DNA from: Afipia sp.
GTDB taxonomy: Bacteria; Pseudomonadota; Alphaproteobacteria; Rhizobiales; Xanthobacteraceae
NCBI GenBank assembly: GCA_030652315.1
Contig: JAUSAX010000029.1
Coordinates: forward strand, 1 to 33,740
Reading direction: 5' to 3'
DNA: 33,740 bases
Within the stretch, counting starts at the first letter, position 1, and the number at the start of each line of letters is the position of its first letter. The notes under the pieces were generated by a model. The model made no database searches. It saw nothing but the letters and a program-made list of their open reading frames with translations, and had not been told where the DNA came from. The translations under genes were made by a program, and so were the position numbers. Shown here in pieces: positions 22,303 to 29,874 of the stretch.

Positions 22303-23316
22303 TCAGGAAAGCTGATGATACTCGCGATACCACGCAGCAAAACGCGCAATACCATCTTCAATCGTTGTCGAGGGACGGAATCCGACCTCGCGCATCAAGT
22401 CATCGACGTCCGCATACGTGGCCGGCACATCGCCCGGCTGCATCGGCAGCATTTCCTTCGCTGCCTTGCGCCCGAACTCTTTCTCGAGAATCTCGACCAC
22501 TTTTGAGAGTTCCTCGGGATGGTTGTTGCCGACGTTGAAAACCCGCCAGGGAGCCGCGCTCGTCCCAGGATCTGGAGTTGCGTCCGGTGCCCTGGCCTGC
22601 CCAACCGGCGCATGATCGATCAGCCGCACGATCGCTTCCGTCACATCGTCGACGTAAGTGAAGTCGCGGCGCATATCGCCGTAGTTGAACAGCTTGATCG
22701 GCTTCCCTTCCAGGATCGCCTTGGCAAACAGGAACATCGCCATGTCCGGCCGACCCCACGGCCCGTACACTGTGAAGAAGCGAAGGCCGGTCGACGGAAT
22801 GCGATAGAGATGGCTATAGGCGTGCGCCATCAACTCGTTGGCCTTCTTCGAGGCCGCATAGAGACTGACCGGATGATCGACACTGTCGTGCACGGAGAAT
22901 GGCAGCTTGGTATTGGCGCCATAGACCGACGATGATGATGCATACAGCAGATGCCGGCATTCGCTGTGGCGGCACCCCTCGAGGATATTGATGAAACCCT
23001 CGAGATTTGCGTCCACGTAGGCATGCGGATTCTCGATCGAGTACCGCACGCCCGCCTGCGCCGCGAGATGGATGACCACCGGAAAGCGTTTCGCGCTGAA
23101 TAATTCCGCCACGCCGCTCCGGTCGACAAGGTCGAGCTTGACGAAGCTGAACGACGGATCGTTCTTCAGCACGTCAAGGCGTGCTTCCTTCAACTTCGGG
23201 TCATAATAACTGTTGATGTTGTCGAGCCCGACGACCTTATGACCCGCCTGGAGAAGTTTCTGCGAAAGGTGAAAGCCGATGAAGCCCGCCGCACCAGTAA
23301 CCAGTATCTCAGACAT
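22303..23316 (-). CDS. UDP-glucuronate 4-epimerase family (LpsL-like SDR)
   Basis: The 337-residue extended SDR has GAAGFIG at residues 8-14 for NAD, the catalytic YAASK (Tyr153, Lys157) and YASSSSVYGANTKLPF, a segment typical of UDP-glucuronate 4-epimerases such as LpsL. Because it lies directly after a UDP-HexNAc 6-dehydrogenase gene (19 bp), it may instead epimerise UDP-GlcNAcA to UDP-GalNAcA, as TviC does after TviB. An odd feature is a Pro/Ala-rich insert near residues 240-255 (GQARAPDATPDPGTSAAPWR). The ATG at 23316 starts the Rossmann strand. The frame to 23355 overlaps the dehydrogenase gene. Confidence 0.86.
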   Translation of the reverse strand: MSEILVTGAAGFIGFHLSQKLLQAGHKVVGLDNINSYYDPKLKEARLDVLKNDPSFSFVKLDLVDRSGVAELFSAKRFPVVIHLAAQAGVRYSIENPHAYVDANLEGFINILEGCRHSECRHLLYASSSSVYGANTKLPFSVHDSVDHPVSLYAASKKANELMAHAYSHLYRIPSTGLRFFTVYGPWGRPDMAMFLFAKAILEGKPIKLFNYGDMRRDFTYVDDVTEAIVRLIDHAPVGQARAPDATPDPGTSAAPWRVFNVGNNHPEELSKVVEILEKEFGRKAAKEMLPMQPGDVPATYADVDDLMREVGFRPSTTIEDGIARFAAWYREYHQLS

Positions 23317-23335
23317 TCGTTTCACCATCCGGCGA

Positions 23336-24634
23336 TCAAAGACGCCACAACTCAATGCCGTCAGGCAAGCTGTCGCGATCGAGCCTCATTTTTACGTCGA
23401 GAACAAGACCGCGCTCGCCGATCAGCAGCTTCTGGATCAGCGGCCAGCCGGCATCGATGTAACTCTTGTGAGCAACAGCCATGATGATCGCATCGGCAGG
23501 CTGCAGCGCATCGACATCGACCAGCTTCACGCCGTATTCGTGCATGGCGTCCGCAGGGTCCGCCATCGGATCGCCGACCTGCACCGTCAGCCCGAAGGAT
23601 TCCAGTTCGCGAATAATATCGATCACGCGTGAGTTGCGCGTATCCGGAACATCTTCCTTGAACGTAAGGCCAAGAATAGTGACGATGCCGCCATTGCTCT
23701 TCCGGCGCAGCAGCCCCCGAATACATTCACGCGCAACGCGCTGGCCCATGCCGTCATTGATGCGACGTCCGGCAAGAATGACTTCCGGATGATAGCCGGC
23801 CCGCTCTGCACGATATGTCAGATAATAGGGATCGACCCCGATGCAGTGCCCGCCGACAAGGCCCGGCTGGAACGGCATGAAATTCCATTTGGTCCGCGCC
23901 GCGGCAAGCACGTCGCCGGTATCGATATTCAGCGCCTGGAAAATCAGCGACAGTTCGTTCATGAACGCGATGTTCAAATCGCGCTGCGTGTTCTCGATCA
24001 CCTTCGCTGCTTCAGCGACCTTGATGGACGGCGCGCGGTGAATGCCGGCGGTCACGACCGATCCGTAGACGTCGGCCACGATGTCCAGCGTCGGGGCATC
24101 CTGTGCCGAGACGACCTTGGTGATGGTTTCAAACCGATGCTGCTTATCACCAGGATTGATGCGCTCAGGGGAATAACCGACCTTGAAATCCGATCCAGCC
24201 TTCAACCCAGACGCCTGCTCCAGAAGCGGCATGCAGTCGTCTTCTACCGCTCCAGGATAAACCGTGGATTCATAGACGACGATGTCACCTTTTTTGAGCA
24301 CTGCTCCGACAGTGCGTGAAGCAGCGAACATGGCGCCGAGGTCAGGCTGCCGCGCTTCATCGATCGGCGTCGGAACGGTGACGATAAAGAAATCCGACAA
24401 CGCCAGTTCCTTCGCCTCGTGCGTGAACGAAAGCGACGTATGGCGCAGATCGGCGGCTTCAACTTCATGTGTGCGGTCATGAAACGCGCGCAGTTCGGCG
24501 ATGCGCCTCTGATCGATGTCAAAACCGGTGACCGGAACCCCGGCGCGCGCAAATGCAGCGGCGACCGGCAGTCCGACATAACCAAGCCCGATGACCGCGA
24601 TTTTACGCCCGTGTGTCACAAATTCCGTCCCCAC
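23336..24634 (-). CDS. UDP-N-acetylhexosamine 6-dehydrogenase (WbpO/TviB type)
   Basis: The 432-residue nucleotide-sugar dehydrogenase has GLGYVGLP (16-23), the substrate-contact YSPERINPGDKQH (154-165), AKVIENTQRDLNIAFMNE (from 210) and the catalytic cysteine in GGHCIGVDPYYLT (Cys264). The NPGDKQH and NTQRDLNIA stretches are typical of the WbpO/TviB group that oxidises UDP-GlcNAc or UDP-GalNAc to the uronic acid, not UDP-glucose dehydrogenase. It heads the dehydrogenase-epimerase-manC operon. There is no ATG: GTG at 24634 or GTG at 24619 (GGA five bases upstream) are the candidate starts. An inverted repeat lies upstream at 24692-24716. Confidence 0.88.
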   Translation of the reverse strand: MGTEFVTHGRKIAVIGLGYVGLPVAAAFARAGVPVTGFDIDQRRIAELRAFHDRTHEVEAADLRHTSLSFTHEAKELALSDFFIVTVPTPIDEARQPDLGAMFAASRTVGAVLKKGDIVVYESTVYPGAVEDDCMPLLEQASGLKAGSDFKVGYSPERINPGDKQHRFETITKVVSAQDAPTLDIVADVYGSVVTAGIHRAPSIKVAEAAKVIENTQRDLNIAFMNELSLIFQALNIDTGDVLAAARTKWNFMPFQPGLVGGHCIGVDPYYLTYRAERAGYHPEVILAGRRINDGMGQRVARECIRGLLRRKSNGGIVTILGLTFKEDVPDTRNSRVIDIIRELESFGLTVQVGDPMADPADAMHEYGVKLVDVDALQPADAIIMAVAHKSYIDAGWPLIQKLLIGERGLVLDVKMRLDRDSLPDGIELWRL

Positions 24635-24691
24635 CCCCGGCGGATCTGGCCTACGCCGGCCGCCCTCTTTAGCCGCCGCGCGGTGGCTGCC

Positions 24692-24716
24692 GCAATAGGC
24701 GGAGCTTACCTATTGC
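24692..24716. promoter_or_regulatory. Operator-like inverted repeat between divergent genes
   Basis: GCAATAGG (24692-24699) and CCTATTGC (24709-24716) form a perfect 8-bp inverted repeat with a 9-nt centre, in the 176-bp gap between the dehydrogenase operon (-) and the flippase-like gene (+). The position suits a dimeric regulator controlling both sides. No further evidence is available. Confidence 0.4.
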
Positions 24717-24810
24717 CAGAACAGCCCTAAACCCATACCAAGACCTTGAAAATGGGCACTGATATTCAGGCCCTTCTCAGATTCAGCAACGTTAACCATC
24801 GCGGTCCGGA

Positions 24811-25773
24811 ATGCGCGGATTTCTCCTTCTTGCCGCTCGAATACTGGTGTCGGCGGCGCTGCTCTATTTTGCATTCCGCGGCATCAACTTCGCGGCGATC
24901 CAGTCCCGCCTGAGTCAGATCAGCGTCGGATGGTTTCTGCTCGCCGTGCTGGCGACGATGTTTCAGGTTTTCCTCGGTGCGCTGCGCTGGCGGGAAATCA
25001 GCGCGCGATGCAGCGCCCCGCTCGGAACCGGGCAGGCCTTCCGTTACAATATGATCGGCGCATTCTTCAATCAGACACTGCCGTCCACCATCGGCGGCGA
25101 TGCCATGCGGCTCTGGCTGGTGCGGCAAACGGGTGCGGGCTGGCGCTCAGCCACATATTCCGTGCTCGTCGACCGCGCCATCGGCCTGATCGCGCTTGCG
25201 CTCATCGTCGTCGCTAGCCTGCCCTGGAGCTACGAACTGATCGCCAACGCGCGGGGGCGCCTGGCCCTGTTGCTCGTTGACGTTGGCGCTATTTCGGCCG
25301 GCCTCGGCTTTCTCGTTTTGGGCATGCTGCCATGGCCGTGGCTGAAAACATTCTGGCCACTCCGGCATATCCATGCCTGCTCGGTCATCGCCAACCAGGT
25401 CATCTTCAACCGCAACAGCGGACCGAAGGTAGCGGTCCTGTCCTTGCTCATTCATGTGATGGCCGTGGTAATCGCCTGGTGCGCCGTGCGCTCCATCGCA
25501 GCTCCGGCGGCGTTCGAACAGTTGTTCATGCTGATACCGCCGATCATGCTGATTACAATGCTGCCGATCTCCATCGCGGGCTGGGGCGTGCGTGAAGCGA
25601 CAATGATGGTCGCATTCGGTTATGCCGGCCTTGCACAAACCGACGGTACCGTGGTCTCGCTGCTGTTCGGGGCTTCGTCGTTCGTGGTGGGAGCCATCGG
25701 CGGCCTCGTCTGGGTTCTGAGCGCAGAGAAAGCTGCTGCGCCTGAAGATATCGAGCCGAAGGAAGAGTTGTAG
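24811..25773 (+). CDS. Flippase-like (lysylphosphatidylglycerol synthase TM-type) membrane protein
   Basis: The 320-residue protein has seven or eight hydrophobic helices and the family hallmarks GALRWREI, FFNQTLPSTIGGDAMRLW, VLVDRAIGL and ISIAGWGVREATM. This is the integral membrane domain found alone (YbhN/AglD type, formerly UPF0104) or fused in MprF. In stand-alone form it is found in glycan and lipid gene clusters and may move lipids or glycolipids across the inner membrane, but no reaction is established. It lies beside nucleotide-sugar genes and glycosyltransferases. The stop is 10 bp from the stop of the convergent membrane-protein gene. Confidence 0.85.
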   Translation: MRGFLLLAARILVSAALLYFAFRGINFAAIQSRLSQISVGWFLLAVLATMFQVFLGALRWREISARCSAPLGTGQAFRYNMIGAFFNQTLPSTIGGDAMRLWLVRQTGAGWRSATYSVLVDRAIGLIALALIVVASLPWSYELIANARGRLALLLVDVGAISAGLGFLVLGMLPWPWLKTFWPLRHIHACSVIANQVIFNRNSGPKVAVLSLLIHVMAVVIAWCAVRSIAAPAAFEQLFMLIPPIMLITMLPISIAGWGVREATMMVAFGYAGLAQTDGTVVSLLFGASSFVVGAIGGLVWVLSAEKAAAPEDIEPKEEL

Positions 25774-25783
25774 CCGGCGACTA

Positions 25784-27427
25784 TTACAGCTTCAGCGGAA
25801 TGGCGCACCACGGTAGCGGAAGCCGTGGCAGGTAATGCTGGTTCCACTCGCAGATACCTTCCGGACCGGCGCGTTTGGTCATCGACTTGACGGGTTCAGC
25901 CTGACTGATGCCGACATGAAGCACGATCAGGGTTGCGCCGATGGCATAAGCCCATCTGTGAAATCTGAAATCGCTCATCCGATCCAGCAGAACCATGCCG
26001 GCGATGATGATCAGCGGATCGGTCAGAATGAAATACTCGGCCTTGAGTCCACGGCGAACGCCAAGCGCGTCGATAGCGATCGCCGACACTATGAGCATGG
26101 CCACCTGTAGAGCGGCCTGCCGTTCACCCCGTCGCCACGCACAGACGATCCCCGGCAAGATGAGCCACGTCAGGAAAACCGCGGGCCGCGGCGACGTAAA
26201 CAGAAAGAATGTGTAACGCTGCAGCACGCTCACCACGCCGGAGAGCAGCAAGCCGATAGCCGCGAACGGTCCACTCGCTCCCGCTGCCGAGATCGCCTGT
26301 GGATCGGCGAAGGTCAGCATCTCTTCCAGCGGATTGAGAACGATCACGACGTTGCTGGCGTCGAAGTCAATGAATAGCGCCAGAAGGCCCAACGACGCCC
26401 CCGCGACGACAGCGAACATCGCCGCCAGGGTTTCCGTAAGCCGGACACGCCAGACTTTGGCGAACGCAAGCATGCATATGAAAATCCAGCCAAGCAGCGC
26501 GGCCTGGTAGACGCCGAACCTGCCGAAGAGCAGCGGTTTCAACGACGCCATGTCAGTCCCCGCCGGGTTGATCCCGAGCACAATAAGGGGCCACGACAGA
26601 TAGATCATCAATGCCGTGACCAATGCTGCAATCAGCACAGCTAGCCCGGCGTGCGTCGTGTCGTTCCAGAAAACCGCACTCGCGCCGGACGCCGACCCGA
26701 ACGGCAGGATCAGAACGGGCAGCACCGAGATCAGCAGGATCGCATGAATCTTGTTCTCGAGCGCCAGCACACAAAGCATTGCTGCGAAACCGATCGCCAG
26801 CGGCCGCCATCCCGTTCCCCGGCGCGCGACGGCGATCAGGATCATCAGGGCAAACACGAAGAAACAGCCCGCGATCATCTCGCTGCGCAGGATTCGCATG
26901 TGAACCGCGACGCCGCCCGAGAACGCAAAAGCGAAGGTTGCGAGCAGCGCGACCCTCCAATCGCGAACGAGAAGCCGCGCAAGACCGGCGAAAGCGAGTA
27001 CAAAGGTCGTCGCCGTGAGGAATGCGAGCACCCTGCCCGCGCGAATGGCGGCCGTCATGGCCGCATCGAATGCGGGGACGTTCGACGCTGACGGGATAGC
27101 CGAAAGCGACGGCGCATCGAGAAGGCCGAGCCGGTGCAGAAATTCAAACCACCGGCTGATGGAGATAATAGTCAGGTACGCCGGATGCGGAAAAAACACA
27201 TACCGGCCGTCATTCAGCGACAGCGCACTGTAGACGACCATGAAATCCATGTCGGCGTTGCGCCAATAAGCGATAAAATAGCCCGCGAACAGAAACGAGA
27301 TGGCGAGCAGCAGCACAATAACTGCTAGGCCGCCTCGCCAGCCGAACGGCGTCAGCCGCGCCAGAGCGTCCGAGCCACTCAGGATTTTTTCTGGGTCGCG
27401 CGTTGATATTTGAGCAGACCGTGACAT
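25784..27427 (-). CDS. Large polytopic membrane protein, possible GT-C glycosyltransferase
   Basis: The 547-residue protein has about eleven to thirteen hydrophobic segments. After the first helix comes a loop with NADMDFMVVYSALSLNDGRY, then FPHPAYLTIISIS. An acidic pair in the first periplasmic loop of a multi-helix protein is the pattern of GT-C enzymes that use polyprenyl-phosphate sugars. The C-terminal periplasmic tail is GPEGICEWNQHYLPRLPLPW. I do not recognise a named family, so this function is an inference from topology and surroundings (flippase-like, GT and methyltransferase genes). It is divergent from fkbM, 110 bp away. Confidence 0.65.
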   Translation of the reverse strand: MSRSAQISTRDPEKILSGSDALARLTPFGWRGGLAVIVLLLAISFLFAGYFIAYWRNADMDFMVVYSALSLNDGRYVFFPHPAYLTIISISRWFEFLHRLGLLDAPSLSAIPSASNVPAFDAAMTAAIRAGRVLAFLTATTFVLAFAGLARLLVRDWRVALLATFAFAFSGGVAVHMRILRSEMIAGCFFVFALMILIAVARRGTGWRPLAIGFAAMLCVLALENKIHAILLISVLPVLILPFGSASGASAVFWNDTTHAGLAVLIAALVTALMIYLSWPLIVLGINPAGTDMASLKPLLFGRFGVYQAALLGWIFICMLAFAKVWRVRLTETLAAMFAVVAGASLGLLALFIDFDASNVVIVLNPLEEMLTFADPQAISAAGASGPFAAIGLLLSGVVSVLQRYTFFLFTSPRPAVFLTWLILPGIVCAWRRGERQAALQVAMLIVSAIAIDALGVRRGLKAEYFILTDPLIIIAGMVLLDRMSDFRFHRWAYAIGATLIVLHVGISQAEPVKSMTKRAGPEGICEWNQHYLPRLPLPWCAIPLKL

Positions 27428-27537
27428 GGGGGTGTTTTCTGGCGATGAGAGGGAATACTATTTTTGTTGCGGAGCAAACCAAGCTAAGAGGGCGGGCGAG
27501 CCGCCGTCAGCGTAAAATTCATTTGAAAAGAAGCCTA

Positions 27538-28380
27538 ATGAAGACAGTCCACAAACTAGCACTGGCTCGCATCGCATATAAAAACATCCACTTTGCGCGC
27601 GCGCTCGTTGGACGTTCGGATCGATGCGTCGCGACACGAAACGGCGTGACATACGATCTCGATCTGTCGCAAGGGATCGATCTTGCGATTTACCTTCGAA
27701 ACATGTTCGAGCGGGGAACACAGAATGCCCTGCGCAAATGGGTCAGGCCGGGATCGACAGTGCTCGACGTCGGCGCCAATATTGGCGCGCATTCCCTTCC
27801 GCTCGCGCAACTCGTGGGGCCATCCGGCCGCGTCCTATCGTTCGAGCCGACCGACTATGCCTACCGCAAACTGCGCCGCAATGTCGACCTCAATCCCGAC
27901 CTTGCCGCGCGCGTAACGACATTTCACTGTTTCCTAGCGGGACAGGACGACGCCAGCGTGCCGGACTCAATCTATTCAAGCTGGCCCTTGACGGAGCAAG
28001 ACGATCTGCACGCCAAGCACCAGGGGCAAGCCATGCCGACAAACAAGGCGCGCGCCCTCAGCATCGATGGCGTCCTCGCTGAAATGGACAATCCGGCCGT
28101 GCAACTCGTCAAGCTCGATGTCGATGGATTTGAAACCGAAGTCCTGCGCGGCGCGACCGGATTGCTGCGCGACAGCCGGCCGGTTTTCCTGATGGAACTC
28201 TCACCCTATGTGCTCGATGAGCGCGGCTCGTCGCTGGAAGAACTGCTCACCTGCTTCGCGCCGCATAGCTATCGCTTCTATCACGAGCGAAGCGAACGGT
28301 TGTTGCCTCTTGCGCCGCACGAGCTTCGCCGCCTTGTCGGCGATGGCGCGAGCATCAACGTCATCGCGCGCGCGGGTTAG
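27538..28380 (+). CDS. FkbM family SAM-dependent methyltransferase
   Basis: The 280-residue protein has SAM motif VLDVGANIGAHS (75-86), FEPTDYAYRKLRRNVDLN following it, and the FkbM-type KLDVDGFETEVLRGA and PVFLMELSPY stretches. FkbM proteins O-methylate sugars or natural products. In polysaccharide clusters they commonly methylate a glycan residue. The ATG at 27538 has AAGAAG upstream. The frame runs back to 27403 but that would overlap the divergent membrane-protein gene. Its TAG stop overlaps the TAA of the convergent fusion gene by 4 bp (TTAG). Confidence 0.85.
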   Translation: MKTVHKLALARIAYKNIHFARALVGRSDRCVATRNGVTYDLDLSQGIDLAIYLRNMFERGTQNALRKWVRPGSTVLDVGANIGAHSLPLAQLVGPSGRVLSFEPTDYAYRKLRRNVDLNPDLAARVTTFHCFLAGQDDASVPDSIYSSWPLTEQDDLHAKHQGQAMPTNKARALSIDGVLAEMDNPAVQLVKLDVDGFETEVLRGATGLLRDSRPVFLMELSPYVLDERGSSLEELLTCFAPHSYRFYHERSERLLPLAPHELRRLVGDGASINVIARAG

Positions 28381-29810
28381 ATCGCCTTGATCTTGAAGAA
28401 TGCGAAGACAACCATCTTCAGCAACATAACGCCGTGCCGGAACCGCGAGATTTGCGTCTCGCCATACGCGCGCGCCGCGTAACGGATCGGCAGGTCGATT
28501 GCCTTGAGGTTCAGCTTCGAGGCTCCGAAGATCAGATCGAAATCGCCGAACGGATCGAAATCGCCGAAATACGCCTTGCCCTCGCGCAGCCGATAATAAT
28601 CGCTCCTGCGCATCACCTTGGTGCCGCACAGCGTGTCGGTATAACGCTCGTTGAGCAGCCATGAGAAAAGATATGAGAAAATCTTGTTGGCGATCAGGTT
28701 GAGGAAGCGCATGGCGTCTTCCTCCAGCGGATAAACCAGACGCGAGCCGTTGACGAACTCGCCTTTGCCCGATTTGATCGCCTCCCAGAGCTTCGGAAGC
28801 TGCTCCGGCGGCATGGTGAGATCCGCGTCGAGGATCATTAGAACATCACCGCGCGCAACGTCGTAAGCCGTGAAGACGGCGTCGGCCTTCCCCTTGCCGG
28901 GCTGGCGCATCGCCTTGATGTCCTTGTCGGGATAGGCGGCCTTGACCCGCTCGATCTCCTCGAAGGTTCCGTCCTTGCTATGACCTTCGATAAAGATGAT
29001 CTCGATGTCGTCGCAGAATTGCGGGAGCCGCTGCACGGCCGGCTCAATATTGCCGCGCTCGTTGCGGGCCGGGATCACCACCGTCACCGATTTGAGGTCG
29101 TCGTCCGTCACACGCAGCGACCGGCAAACGACGTAGTGACGAAGGGAGAGCAGCCGAATTCCCGGCAGAACGCTGATGAAGCGATTCACCAGCCGCCCGA
29201 TGCCGAACAGCGACACCGGCATCAGCATGCGCCGTTCGGCCTTGACGGGATCGAAGTCCGCGAGATCAGCGAGTGCGGCAACATCGTCCGGCGCAAGCAC
29301 GTTCTGCCAGGGATATGGCATTCGCTGACCGATGATTTCGGCAAACCGCAGGATCGGTTGCCACAGATGCGAGAAATGCCCGATCACCACGCGCGTCTCT
29401 CGTGTGCAGAGCGGATGCAACTGTTCGAGAAATTTCTGGCAGTCGTCCAGCGAGCCGATGGTGTCCTGCACCAGAATGACGTCGAACGGACCGCCGAGTG
29501 CCGCAATCGTCGCCGCATCTTCCGCGTCGCCAACATGGAAGGTGAGATCGGGATGCAGCTTGCGTGCCTGCTCGATCATCCCCGGACTGAAATCGACTCC
29601 AACGCCATGCGAGGGCGACAGCGACGCCAGCGTGTCGCCCGTTCCGCAACCGATCTCCAGCACGCGCACGCCTTTCGGGATCAGAAAGCGAAGATAGATT
29701 TCATCTTCACAATGAAAGAACGCAGACTTTCTGCGCCACGACTCACGTGTTGCCGCGTATTTTTCGGAGTGAGCCAGGATCGCGGCCTTGCGGCCTGAGA
29801 AAACCGTCAT
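28377..29810 (-). CDS. Fusion protein: SAM methyltransferase + GT2 glycosyltransferase
   Basis: Residues 1-~200 of this 477-residue protein form a class I methyltransferase with VLEIGCGTGDT (50-60), GVDFSPGMIEQARKL and VILVQDTIGSLDD. Residues ~241-410 form a GT2 domain of the DPM1/DPG-synthase type with SVTVVIPARNERGNI, the DAD metal motif (328-330) and NGSRLVYPLEEDAMRF. The C-terminus (about 455-477) is hydrophobic and basic. GT2 enzymes like this usually load a sugar onto polyprenyl phosphate, and such donors serve GT-C enzymes. The start is unclear: ATG at 29810 begins the conserved region, and ATG at 29894 overlaps the amidotransferase gene by 20 bp. Neither has a good ribosome-binding site. 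Confidence 0.8.
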   Translation of the reverse strand: MTVFSGRKAAILAHSEKYAATRESWRRKSAFFHCEDEIYLRFLIPKGVRVLEIGCGTGDTLASLSPSHGVGVDFSPGMIEQARKLHPDLTFHVGDAEDAATIAALGGPFDVILVQDTIGSLDDCQKFLEQLHPLCTRETRVVIGHFSHLWQPILRFAEIIGQRMPYPWQNVLAPDDVAALADLADFDPVKAERRMLMPVSLFGIGRLVNRFISVLPGIRLLSLRHYVVCRSLRVTDDDLKSVTVVIPARNERGNIEPAVQRLPQFCDDIEIIFIEGHSKDGTFEEIERVKAAYPDKDIKAMRQPGKGKADAVFTAYDVARGDVLMILDADLTMPPEQLPKLWEAIKSGKGEFVNGSRLVYPLEEDAMRFLNLIANKIFSYLFSWLLNERYTDTLCGTKVMRRSDYYRLREGKAYFGDFDPFGDFDLIFGASKLNLKAIDLPIRYAARAYGETQISRFRHGVMLLKMVVFAFFKIKAI

Positions 29811-29874
29811 TGAGCAGACTTTATTCGAGGAAAGTAACTTTACGGGAGGTCGAAGTATCGGCGGAGCCGAAAGC

